Shown: positions 30,383 to 40,299, counted from the stretch's first letter. The stretch: 64,000 nucleotides of DNA from Prostheceraeus crozeri (GCA_907163375.1 CAJQUW010015614.1:62001-126000), one strand, 5' to 3'. The notes: a model not told the origin generated them from the sequence alone. A program made the numbers and translations.

Positions 30383-30712
30383 CTAACTATTGCGACATAA
30401 GTGACACTCGAAATGAGCAATGTCACAGTGGTTACATTGGCAAAGTTGAATGCAATTACGTATGAAACAGCGTTGACAAAAAGCATGCTTACATCTCTTG
30501 AAGATGCGCTTTTCATTTCCATCCTTTCGCTTACATACATCGCAACACATAGTTTCACCGTTACTGATGTCTATAGCAAGTCTTTTTGAAGATATGAATT
30601 TGCTAGCCTTTTCTAAATAATAGACGCATGTACAGAAGGAATATACTTCGAGAGTGAGCAGACATAGCTCGAAAACCAGTTGTGCTACAATCAAGTACCA
30701 CTGCATTTTCAA
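30383..30712 (-). CDS. Membrane-anchored RING-finger protein
   Basis: A 109-aa protein with a hydrophobic N-terminal segment (residues ~4-31) and a C-terminal RING-HC: C57-x2-C60-x13-C74-x-H76-x2-C79-x2-C82-x20-C103-x2-C106, all eight ligands present. A membrane-tethered E3 ubiquitin ligase is the natural inference, perhaps acting on host proteins. The start overlaps the stop of the upstream gene as ATGA (30709-30712). The ORF at 31790 has a related RING with the same x13 spacing. Confidence 0.75.
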   Translation of the reverse strand: MKMQWYLIVAQLVFELCLLTLEVYSFCTCVYYLEKASKFISSKRLAIDISNGETMCCDVCKRKDGNEKRIFKRCKHAFCQRCFIRNCIQLCQCNHCDIAHFECHLCRNS

Positions 30713-31119
30713 TTTTTCTTTATGGAAAGTTGAATGTGAATATCTGAAATCGCTTCAATCACTAGACTGCTACCATGATGGTTAAATGCGTTAAGACGTT
30801 CAGCAATTTTTATCATATGTCTTTTAAAAAATTCTTGGGGGTGATCTACCACTTCCATTGAATAAGAAGCAAAATGGAAAGAGCGACTTTCCACCTCTTC
30901 CTTTCCAAAATGACTAAACTTAATTTTCGCAACTAATCGCGCCATGATAATGCTATCAGAGAATGTATTCATTAACTCTAGAAATAGAGTGCTAGCATCA
31001 TCGACCACTGCTTCGATGTCGGTCTCATCTTTATGAAATTTTATCACATAATCTTGAACAGCTCCTTTTAAACTTTGCCTATGAAAACGTAATGTTCCGC
31101 AGTCGTTTGAGAAAGACAT
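30709..31119 (-). CDS. Free-standing relative of the PolB N-terminal domain
   Basis: A 136-aa protein that aligns by eye to the region of this element's own polymerase before its exonuclease domain (encoded at about 17330-17560). KIKFSHFGKEEVESRSFHFA corresponds to KYIKIDFQTGQVTERIQFHI, then MEVVDHPQEFFKRHM to TEVVDCESWLNFHI, and RLNAFNHHGSSLVIEAISDI to VDKFNQRDSALIFDGVDSAI. It lacks any polymerase or exonuclease motif. It could be a polymerase cofactor, a regulator or a DNA-end-binding factor. It overlaps the RING gene by ATGA. Confidence 0.7.
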   Translation of the reverse strand: MSFSNDCGTLRFHRQSLKGAVQDYVIKFHKDETDIEAVVDDASTLFLELMNTFSDSIIMARLVAKIKFSHFGKEEVESRSFHFASYSMEVVDHPQEFFKRHMIKIAERLNAFNHHGSSLVIEAISDIHIQLSIKKN

Positions 31120-31206
31120 GATCGCCCTTTATCTAACCCATCCATTGCATGAAAACAACAACTCTTCTCATAGTAACATTTATTGAATAATGGTAACAAG
31201 CATGCA

Positions 31207-31737
31207 TTATAAATCAATGGTTTGAAAGAGATAAAATAGATACAGCTGGTAACTATCATACAGCGAGCAATGATAACCATACAGGACTTTGGCAGTGTTG
31301 AGGTAAGGAGGAAAGAAGCATTGGTTATGAACGTAGCTACTACAACGAACAGACAAAATAGGAACACACAAATCCTTAAAACGTTTTGTGACTTCATGAT
31401 AATGTTGATTCACTCTACTATCCCAAGGTGGGAGCAAAATATCATCAATGATTAGATTGGGAAATACTTTCCTCTCCTTACCAGGATTATTACAAAAGAT
31501 GCGTATAACATTGAAAGCAGCTAACCATCGTTTAAAGTCAATAAGAAGAGCACTCTCACAAGAAAAGCCATAGTCTTGCAAATATTTCAGATTAAGTCCA
31601 TGAATGTGTTTTCTCGCCCATTGATCAACATTGGGATCGCAGTTGGCATGTTGATGATAGACACTAACAATCTGATATGTCCAATTGTTCATAGCAATAG
31701 CACTGAGCTCCTGTACAGGTTCACCCTCACAATCCAT
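31207..31737 (-). CDS. DEDDh-type exonuclease-like protein
   Basis: A 176-aa protein starting MDCEGEPVQELSAIAM, matching the ExoI D-x-E of DEDDh 3'-5' exonucleases (DEG...E...A). Near the C-terminus, YHCSLYDSYQL gives H-x4-D, the ExoIII pattern of the same family, and the middle has candidate aspartates (LIIDDILLPPWDSR). The frame is blocked by TAG a few codons upstream of the ATG, though TTTTAG just before it could be an acceptor. Possible roles are proofreading-like trimming or degradation of host or competing nucleic acid. Assignment rests on motif order and spacing only. Confidence 0.6.
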   Translation of the reverse strand: MDCEGEPVQELSAIAMNNWTYQIVSVYHQHANCDPNVDQWARKHIHGLNLKYLQDYGFSCESALLIDFKRWLAAFNVIRIFCNNPGKERKVFPNLIIDDILLPPWDSRVNQHYHEVTKRFKDLCVPILSVRCSSYVHNQCFFPPYLNTAKVLYGYHCSLYDSYQLYLFYLFQTIDL

Positions 31738-31789
31738 AAAAATGATGATAGAAGCCTAAAACGGAAATTTACACATCTAAGGAAACGTT

Positions 31790-32038
31790 CTATAACATAT
31801 TACAAAATGAAGAATTACATCGATGCTTTTCACGACAAAATACACAAATGATATGATGGCAACGAAGAAGTAAAATGTATCTAATAAGACCACGTCTACG
31901 ACACTCAAAGCACATAAGCGAATTGTCATAGGGTAGAGTTAGGAAAGGACTAGCAATTCTCCTTCTTTGATTTGCGTTTTGATGTAGCATTCTTCTCCGA
32001 CTTGCGCTTCGTACCACTGCTGTTAAGGATTTGATCAA
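31790..32038 (-). CDS. Small RING-like ORF
   Basis: An 82-codon frame whose last 41 codons (from an internal ATG at 31915) carry C43-x2-C46-x13-C60-x-H62-x2-C65-x2-C68, the first six ligands of a RING with the same x13 spacing as the gene at 30383. The final pair (C74, C79) is unusually close, so the domain may be truncated. The first 41 codons overlap the end of the 235-aa gene in another frame, so the internal start is plausible. Confidence 0.5.
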   Translation of the reverse strand: MIKSLTAVVRSASRRRMLHQNANQRRRIASPFLTLPYDNSLMCFECRRRGLIRYILLLRCHHIICVFCREKHRCNSSFCNML

Positions 32039-32725
32039 TTATGTCGTCCACGTTGGGTGGTTTCGGAATATATAGGATGGATTCCATATGCATGGAGAGA
32101 GAGGCTATTTTATTATCCTTGTGTCGACCATAATATAGCCCATTCACTTTGAAAAGGATATCCCAAGTACCTTCTCCGAGCTCATCACATCTGATGGGTA
32201 TTGAATGATCTCCCTCCTTCTTATAGTAAGTACACCAATGTGATACCGGTAGGCAAATGTGATTACCATCCCAAATCTTTCTATAGGGAGTATCCTTGTC
32301 ATCTCTCGCCTTCCACTCTTGAGCAAGAGGAGTAGGAATGTCCATATTTAATGTCACGTACTCCTCAATAATATTAAGTTGGTGGCGAATGTACGGACTC
32401 ACGGGGATCAGTATGTAGTCCCCATACTGATTGTGCATTATCTTGACATCCGTGGAAGGGAGCATTCCCGTTTGGAGTACTACGCTATGATCATCATAAC
32501 GCAAGGCTTGTTTAAATTTACGCTGTAGCGGTGTAGGATTATGTACCTTGGATGTTTCTTCCACTGGCCTCAGTTGTAGATGATCTGACCGTAGCGAACC
32601 TTGTAACGTTTGACCGCCATTTTGTCCTACTAGTGCAGCAGATGGAGTAGATGCCTGAAAATGAAAAAAGATTGTATTAAGTTTACGTTCAAGGGAGGAG
32701 AGGGAGGGAAGTAGCGACTTACCAT
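31950..32725 (-). CDS. Spliced early-type Polinton protein, 235 aa, unknown
   Basis: Exons 32725-32723 (ATG only) and 32654-31950. The ATG is followed at once by GTAAGT (32722 downward), the intron is 68 nt and ends TTTTCATTTTCAG, and exon 2 begins GCATCTACTCC, as exon 2 of PolB begins GCATCAACTTC. The product starts MASTPSAALVGQNGG and is in frame with the long ORF, which otherwise lacks an ATG (its first plausible start is GTG at 32564). No domain is recognised: it has several Trp and His (VSHWCTYYKKEGDHSIPIRC) and a Lys/Ser-rich tail (KRKSEKNATSKRKSKK), a likely nuclear signal. The promoter copies that of PolB. Confidence 0.78.
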
Positions 32726-32765
32726 TTTAGTTGGATAATAGAACAGGGAACTAGAGAGAGAAAAT

Positions 32766-32871
32766 GTGCGTCCGTCACTCGTGTGATTCAACGATGGAAT
32801 GATTCTCACTGTGGAAGGCTCGCTATTTATAAAGAAATGCTTGATTCTCATTGGATGATGATCCTCATTGG
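32766..32871 (-). promoter_or_regulatory. Right-end early promoter (twin of PolB promoter)
   Basis: On the minus strand: CCAAT boxes at 32867-32871 and 32850-32854, TATAAATA at 32831-32824, and the leader motif at 32789-32766 with core AGTGACGGACGCAC followed by a pyrimidine run. All spacings equal those at 16539-16644. The gene starts at 32725. Confidence 0.8.
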
Positions 32872-32884
32872 ACAATAACATCAA

Positions 32885-33015
32885 GTTGATTCCAAATCTG
32901 GCATCCGTTTACCAATCCGATAGTTCGTTTTGAAGCTACAGCCCAAAACGTCCCAAATTCTAACTCTGTCGTTTTTCACCAATGTCCCAAAATCTTAAAT
33001 GGCGTCTCACATGTA
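32885..33015. repeat. Diverged TIR-type unit inside the right TIR
   Basis: Contains AAATCTGGCATCCGTTTACC and AACTCTGTCGTTTTTC, a mutated extra copy of the ~90-base unit found twice in each TIR. Confidence 0.7.
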
Positions 33016-33790
33016 AACGAAGGCAGATACGAACAAGCCGATTCTTTCACTGAATTTGTCTCACTCTTAGCTTTCAAACGAGCTATCGCACGACAAAATC
33101 CGTCCACTGGAAGCAAGCTGTCCAGGGGGGGGGACGTCAGCCGAAAATTTTTTCTCTCCGATTTCGCTGGAAACATCCTTCCTAACCCAAAATTTCACGT
33201 AGATTCCGAATCTGGCCTCCGTTTTCTCATCCGATGCTTCGTTTGGGCGCTACACACCAAAACGTCCCAAATTCTAACTCTGTCGTTTTTCGAAAAATGT
33301 TGAAAATTTTTTCTCACCGATTGCCTTGAAACTCACCCTACCGATGCAGAATTTCACGCTGAATCCGAATCTGACCTCCGTTTTCTCATCCGACCACTCC
33401 TTCCACTCGAAACAACCCATTTTACAACCCAACATTCAGCAGATTGCACCAAAAACATCACACACTATAGCCTCAAGACTAATCCTGGCGGTCGCCCACG
33501 TCAACCTAGACGGTCGCCCACGTCAACCAGGCGGTCGGACCAACTCACCCGAGTCTCACACTCTGTCGTTGCAGAGGGGGGGGGACGACGTCAGCGAACA
33601 TGTTGTGAACGTGGACCCACCCGGCCGGCACACCACGACAGACCACAACCTCTGTCGTTCCAGAGGGGGGGGGACTCAGACACGAAGCACCACGGCGGCC
33701 GACCACGACACTCTGCCGTGCCAGAGGGGGGGGGGACGCAGCGATGGCCGCCATCTTGCGCGGTCCAGAAGTGGAGTTTTGCTTACTACT
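33016..33790 (-). repeat. Polinton right terminal inverted repeat
   Basis: Inverse of 9518-10295, differing mainly in homopolymer lengths of the G/C tracts. The inner limit is where the match is lost near 33016. A third, diverged copy of the inner ~90-base unit continues into 32885-32980. Confidence 0.95.
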
Positions 33791-33796
33791 AGCGCA
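33791..33796. repeat. Target site duplication, right (AGCGCA)
   Basis: Exact match to 9512-9517, directly after the terminal GCTTACTACT of the element. Confidence 0.97.
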
Positions 33797-33916
33797 CTAG
33801 TGTTATTGTTCTCTTTAGTATGTCAGCATTCTATTTCACGCAACCTCCTAAAATTCTAGTGTGTCGCGCTTTAGGATGCAGATTTCTTCGATTTTAGGAG
33901 GTGACAGTTTACAGTG
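33797..33916. mobile_element. MITE, right part split by Polinton
   Basis: Continues the MITE from CTAGTGTTATTG to GACAGTTTACAGTG, followed by TG at 33917-33918. It matches the right half of the relative at 38553-38773. Confidence 0.88.
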
Positions 33917-35358
33917 TGGGGGCAGTTCTTGTCCAATATTCTAACAGAAGATGAAACCCCTTTATCTTTGTACCTGCCATACAGTGAGCGAGAATCTGCA
34001 GAGTGGCGGAAACCGGACGAGTCCGCAACATTGAAGATGCGACCTGTAACGTCGCCGTGTTTTGGAATGTCTCAGGGATTCAGCTAGTTGACTTTACTGA
34101 CAGAACTATTTTTAATGAAGTGAGTACTACTCGCGCATGTTGTCTGATGTCAGGAAGAAGATTAGAAAAACAAGAAACATTCTTTTATTTCTGCTACACG
34201 ATTATGCTCCAACACATACCAATCAGGAAACGATCAATGCAATAACAAAGAACGGATTCCATCTTTTAAACCATCCTTCTTACTCAACTGACTAACCTGA
34301 CACTTGCGTGGCAATCATCTTGAAACATCAAATGAATTAAAGACTTCTGTCAATCAGTTTTTCCATTCCCTATCATCTGATTTTTTTCACGAGGCCTTTC
34401 TGGAATTGAAACGTCGCTCGGAGAAAGTGGCAGATGTAAAGGGGCCATACATAAAAATGAAAATAAATTGAATTTTTGGAATAATAGGAATAATTCTCTT
34501 TTGATACTTTCTCCTGAAGAATAAAGCAAAATTTTTACTAATAATATGTTCATGATTTTCTAGTGATAAACTTAGAAAAATATTGAAATTCGAGCAATAA
34601 GTTTAATAATTAGTACAAATTAGTAATCAGAAAAAAATATCAAATGAACTAAGCATGTTTCTACAACCATTTTTCTTGTGCCTTAGAGACCTAAATAAAC
34701 AGCTGGAACAGTATTCGTTATCAGTGGATAGCTGCAACTAGGCTAGTCCGGGACATTCTAGATCACACCACGTAATGTATGCTTACTAAGTATTTCTTAA
34801 AGTAAGTAATTTTATGTCTTAAGTTCTTCTTAAGAAGTCGAGACAATCCCGAATCTCATCGAAATTCGTGGATCTATTTCGAGTAGCTAATAGCAACACC
34901 TTGATTCAAGGTATCACCATTGGATGCTCGAAATAGATCTGCTATTTCTCAACATAATTCAGGTGATTTCTATTTATTAACAGGAACTGAAAACACAAAA
35001 ATATCTTCATTAAGAGATGCCAAGCACAAAATCATGATTGCATTTTAATTTTCTCTTCGCGATCTTGTTGATGACAGCAACATATCTTATGGAATCGTTT
35101 CGTGCGGAATTTCACGTAGTGTGACTTACCATAGAATTAATATTCATAGAAATCAAACAGGCAGTCAGAAGATTATTTACATCTCGTAGAAATTTCAATA
35201 TTTACAAGTTGCCGTACCACGTTTTAAACCTGTTTATGACCTTAAAGGATTGCTGAAAAGAAGCAAAAGTTCCATGTTTTCGTTCAATTAAATGATACCA
35301 ACAGTCCTAGCCATCGTCTTTCGGGAGCCTAGTCGTCAATGAGATCAGCATGACTCAC
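33917..35358. other. Intronic DNA, nothing recognised
   Basis: Between the split MITE and the DYRK exon. No supported gene; short frames such as 34003-34245 lack any coding signal. Confidence 0.6.
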
Positions 35359-35629
35359 CTTGGGGAGTGAGCGGGACCCGGGCGGAAGTTCCATTGACAT
35401 GGATATCATCTTGATCGCCGGATGGTCGAGATGGCTGCCGTAGGATACTGTCGTTGGATTTTATTTGAGGAAAGGTTTGCTGAGCAAGATTCGAAGTTGA
35501 TTCTGTAAGCGCGGAACTTTGGATTGTGTTGGCGTTACTGTGACGACTAGAGGACTTTCCAACCGCGTTTGACTGAAACCGTTCGGTTGAGGAGTTGATG
35601 GAAGGGAGGGTCATGGTATTTACAAGAAG
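35359..35629 (-). CDS. DYRK-family kinase, upstream Ser/Asn-rich exon
   Basis: Acceptor TCTCTTTTCAG (cag at 35630-35632) and donor AG|GTGAGT (gt at 35357-35358) define this exon. From the ATG at 35614 it encodes 85 residues plus one base. The sequence is low-complexity and Ser/Asn/Gln-rich, as in DYRK N-terminal tails, and ends ARVPLTPQ; the G plus AG from the next exon makes Glu, giving the PLTPxE motif that precedes the DH box in DYRK2/4. The frame is also open upstream of the ATG for the 15 remaining exon bases, so this may be an internal exon. The intron to the next exon (6341-35358) contains the entire Polinton. Confidence 0.85.
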
Positions 35630-35795
35630 CTGAAAAGAGAAATTGATATGATGTGGATTAGACTGAAATTCAGACAAGATATTGTCTGTTGCAATTGTCT
35701 GGTCATTATGGCTGGTTACAGTTTAGTGATATACGTAGTATGCATCGTGCATTTTAATTTCATGCATAGAGTAAGTATATTAGGCAGAGTAGCAA

Positions 35796-36643
35796 CCATA
35801 GAGTAGGGATATATAGGTAGAGTGTCGACTCAAAAAGGTATCTGTATACAGTGTTAAGTTTTACATCAAAAAATCCGGTTTTTGCGGAGATCACGTTCCC
35901 GTGGTCCAAAAAATTATTTGAGCACTTTTGAAAAAGGTCAAAATTTGCCAATTAATATACTACCGAGATGACTGTTCGATACAAGTAGTATGAAACAAGT
36001 TGGATATCAAAAGGAATGAATATTTGCTGAAAAGCATCCTAACTAAGCGAAAATGAAGCTGATTATCAAGGGAATTTCATGATCCGCATTATAATGGAAG
36101 TCCATGAAAAAGTCGCGATATTATTCGTGCTTTCTTGGCTGAAATTTCAAGTTTTTAATTCAATTTTCACCGGCATGATTTTATGATTCACTAAATTCAT
36201 GTTTCATTTCTTGAATCTGAATGGTGATGTGGACCCATTTATATCTTTCAAAGTTAATTGAAATAATTGTCTTCGATTATGTGATTTTGCTCTACCAGTG
36301 GCAGGTTGCTTATAAATGATCACGCTTAAGAAGATTCTCTTGAGGTTGAGGATGAAAGCAATAGCAGGTCATCGAGCTGCCAATTTTACAAACATTACCT
36401 CTCCAAGTCTGTCGAGACACGGACGAGCTGTAAAATAATGTCATTTCCTTCTGCTTTATGCTATCATGATCAGTCAATTGCGTTGTAATTTCTTCAAAAT
36501 TGCATAAATATGCATATCTGACATTTGGAAACAATTCCGACTGCATCTCCCTTGAGTTCATTTAATAAATTCGAAACTGTATACACATTGGGGATTTAAT
36601 AAATGCGGAGTTACCACTCTACCTAAATGTAACTACTCTATGG
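35796..36643 (+). mobile_element. CCATAGAGTA MITE (family B), copy 1
   Basis: An 848-bp element starting CCATAGAGTAGGGATATATA and ending CTACTCTATGG, with GTAGAGTG/CACTCTAC extending the inverted ends. Related copies lie at about 40300-41151, 50201-50940, 52673-53055 and 62221-62742 (reversed). No transposase. Confidence 0.75.
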
Positions 36644-36890
36644 TGGCAACCCCGCATTTATTAAATCCCCAATGTTAAACAGTTTCAATTTTATTAAATG
36701 AACTCGAGGTGAACACAGTTAGGTATTGGAGATAACAAATGGAGATATGCAATTTTTTGAAGTTTTGAAGAAATGATACGGAATTGATTGATCATGATAG
36801 TAATGCAGAAGGAATGATAGTATTTTACAGATCCTCCGTGTCATGACAGCCCTGGAGAGGCTTAAAAACAGTACCTGGAGCCAGGCAGAC
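36644..36890 (-). repeat. Inverted partial family B copy (foldback arm)
   Basis: Begins with the reverse complement of the right end of the 35796-36643 element: GGGGATTTAATAAATGCGG occurs in both orientations around 36590-36672. The similarity continues outward for ~240 bases, so the two form a large hairpin. Confidence 0.75.
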
Positions 36891-37319
36891 ATTTTTGGAA
36901 TTCACGAAGGTGGTAACAATATATTTGACCATTCTAATTACCACTTGCACGCCAGAAAGAGCCTTCTCTTTGTTGAGGCATATTAAAACATTCACGAGAT
37001 CAAGTATAACTCAAAAGAGGTTGAATAATTGTCTTCTTTGAAATATTACCATGACATCACAGATAACATCTCAACAGAAAAAATTGCGAAGTAATTCTTT
37101 TCTGGCAAAAGCGAAGCGACCAGAGTTGCGTACTTTGGTAAACGTTGATGGAAGTAAACATTCGTATTTTTGAACTCGATATGACTTTTTTCATAATACC
37201 ATTACCGCATGTGAATATTTTCATAAATCAAAATGACTTACCAGGGCTATTAATGATATACCATTACTATTACATGAAAAGTGGTTTTATGAGGTTAAGC
37301 TTGAGTTGCTGTCTGTTCG

Positions 37320-37900
37320 ACGTGCTCGTGTCATTGCAAGCTCAGCCTATAATATTGTTAACGACACTTGTCCCCGTGTTTTTCTCTTGTAAGCAAACCC
37401 TTGCAACGTCCGCTCAATTACAAACCTCAGGCATACCCACTATGAACTGCCTAAAAATATGCAACCCACTAATCTGCCATCCGAGCGCTTTCGGCGGGCA
37501 CCTTTATCCCTCACAAGTGGCATTGTAAACATTCTTCCCCTCTCATCTTTACAATCATGTTCCCTGTCTGCTTTTCAAACCCACCTTAAATTCCTTGCGT
37601 CACATGTTCTGTGTAATTTTCCAAACCAATCTTAACCCTATATGTGTATCTGATGTCCTTGCTCAATAGTGTAATGTGTGAACTGTATATTCTTTGTAGT
37701 AATAAGTACTTTGTATCATTACTATTTTTAATATTGTACACACGTACATTCACGCTATATTGGTGCATCCAGGCGGCCTTTGTGGTTCGCACATTGTAGT
37801 TGTACATCTTTCCAACGGCATATGCATGTATGTGCCATGGCTAATAAAATGTTAATAATGATGATGATGAAAATGATGAAAATGATAACAATAACAATGA
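37320..37900 (+). mobile_element. Non-LTR retrotransposon 3' end
   Basis: One frame reads like the extreme C-terminus of a LINE reverse transcriptase protein (LTSGIVNILPLSSLQS, FQTHLKFLASHVLC), followed by a 3' UTR and a short ATG-type microsatellite tail (37855-37895), typical of CR1/L2-like 3' ends. 5'-truncated and decayed. Confidence 0.5.
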
Positions 37901-38552
37901 TTCATTGAAAATTCTATAAACATTTAATTTACTTGGATTATCATTCCAAATAATTGGTTTATTTATTCTTAGTATTGAGTTTATCAATTAATTGTGAATA
38001 AATGCTATTCTAATGTTGTACGTAAATAGCAATAGCCTTACAAACTTAACATGAATAATAACTGGAATGCGTAAAACATTACTTTACTTCCTTAAGTGAA
38101 AAATTTATTTCCACCACCAAAATCATACTTCATGTATTGACATGAATATTGATTTTGAATACTGTTTAGGTATTTAGCCTATTGTCACAATATATTTGAA
38201 AAAGAGATGGAGAAAGGAGAGAAAGTGTAGGATGAGCGACTAGAAATGGGATGAAACTGACTTGGATACAGCCCACCACTATTTTTTGTTCCGCTACCAC
38301 TGGAAATCAGCCAAAATATTCCAAACATTCAAGTTTCAAAATATAGATCTCACGCCAAAAGTATAATGCCAAACTTATTTTCCTCCAGTTGCATAATACG
38401 TACAAAGTTAGCTTTTAGAAATCTGATGGCCATAGCATGATTGATTTAAAAGATATTCAACAAATTCGCCAGTGGGGAGGAAAAACCCCCAGAAAGTCAA
38501 GGGTTAATTTTGTAAAATAAAATGAATCCAAAAAAGCTGCCAAGACAGCCTA

Positions 38553-38773
38553 CACTCTAAACCAGCACCTCCTAAATCACACACTAAAGCAAGACACTAT
38601 TCGTAACTAATAAAAAATCCTAAAGTAGAGCGTTTTAGGAGGCTAGCGCACTAGAGTTATTGTTCTCTTTAGTATGTCAACACTCTATTTCACGCAACCT
38701 CCTAAAATTGTAGTGTGTGGCGCTTTAGGATGCAGATTTCCCCGATTTTAGGAGGTGCTGGTTTACAGCCTAT
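38553..38773. mobile_element. Uninterrupted MITE (empty-site relative)
   Basis: 221 bp from CACTCTAAACCAGCACCTCC to GGTGCTGGTTTACAGCC, with TA at 38551-38552 and 38774-38775. Its middle GCTAGCGCACTAG is the unoccupied equivalent of the Polinton insertion site at 9511-9517/33791-33796. Confidence 0.9.
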
Positions 38774-38775
38774 TT

Positions 38776-40299
38776 AACTAGCAGACAGCGTGATAAATGT
38801 AGTTTCAGACGACAAAGCCCAAAATCGTCTCACGAACCGCCCGTGGCTGAATGAATAGACCTAGAAAACTTTCCACAATCAATCAAAGATGACGATGTAG
38901 CGGAAATGTGACAAGTTAGCTGACATCATCAAGTTGTTTTAATCGGCTTTTCTGTTGACGTTGTTGTGATCGTAATAAACAGTCTATAGTTTTTGGATCA
39001 TCTTCGTGTGATAATATAATGTCCTTTGCATCAGGATGAAACCTGTCAAGAGGCACTACAACGTGTCTTAGTGCTAGATAAGGAATATCATGACGTCAAG
39101 ACTGTGAAATAATGACTCAGGAGGAATTTCATTTTTTACAAAGTGATTCGATCGCAGATAGACAGCTTTTCACAAGGGTTTTGAAATTTATAAAATTTAT
39201 ACAATTTATATTTAATCCTAGAAAATATTGAAACTTGTGACAAAAGGCGAGGACCCTCTTCCAGATTTTGAGGAGTTCACTAACTATCGTAGGACTATCT
39301 TAATAGCGAAACATCTCATCAGAAGTGCTCATAGAGAAACTTTAAAAACATTTCTTTTCCTATCATTTCATCCTCTAAATCTGCGAAGGTAATCTGCCAT
39401 GATATGAAAAATGTCGCAAGGCACGATAACTTTTCATAGACAAAATCGTATCATCACAATAGGACGGCAGCTACTGATACTTTCTTCCTAAATTCGCGCA
39501 CAAAGGGCTTAATAGCATGGATTTGTAGATCTTGAAACGCTGAATACCAAAATCATATTCTTGAGTGTCACATCCAGTCGCTTTCGGTTATAGATAGTGT
39601 TAAAGGATTCCCATTAGAATCGAATGGTAAAATTCAAGAAATATCTATGGATTGTGAAACACTTGGCAATTTTCGTACATTTTCTTTTGCAGAAGAGAAA
39701 CTGTTTATCAGAATGTCATGAAATTTGAAACATTGTTGTGTTCAGAACATCAACTTCGATGCAAAAGTTGAGGTGAGTCACATGATTCAGTATTTGATGT
39801 CTGAGAGCCTCTACAAAATGAGTAAAATCACCAAAATTAAGTCAAAACATGAAATTTACTCTAATCTGCTAGTGATCAAACAATTTATTACAGAATGAAT
39901 GTGCATGCAGACGTTTAAATCAGCATGTGTCATACATCTGCTTAGCGGTTAACATTAGACACTGAAATTATCGCTACGCCACGGACACACGCTGCTTAAA
40001 GAGTGGCGAATTCCATAAGCCTTTGAGTACAAAGCATTTCTTGATTTTGTCGTTAGGGTGCAAAGTGGGATACCGGTAGCATGTCAGTGCATGTACCAGT
40101 ACTTTGCAAACATCGGCAATCTCTCCTTTCTTTTCAAAAATAATCACTTCCTTAAAATAATTTAAAATAAATTACGTAGAGACATAAATCTATAGCTATT
40201 ACATGCTTCAGTAATTTGTTGCTTTTGAACGTCTAGCAAAATCGTCCTATTTCCGCACCATAGACGTCTTTTCATAGATATCTTTTTGCCGCACCCAGT
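38776..40299. other. Host DNA, nothing recognised
   Basis: AT-rich, no ORF above ~60 codons, no repeat match noticed within the window. Confidence 0.6.

Larger units (their letters stand above)
9518..33790. mobile_element. Polinton/Maverick (adintovirus-like) element, complete
   Basis: A 24,273-bp element with inverted ends (AGTAGTAAGC to GCTTACTACT), ~775-bp TIRs and a perfect 6-bp target duplication AGCGCA, as expected for Polintons. It encodes the defining set: protein-primed PolB, retroviral-type integrase with chromodomain, A32-type packaging ATPase, adenain-like cysteine protease and a double-jelly-roll capsid protein. It also has several genes not usually described for Polintons. Several core genes carry one-base frame breaks, so this copy is damaged or imperfectly assembled. 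It lies in a DYRK intron. Confidence 0.97.
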
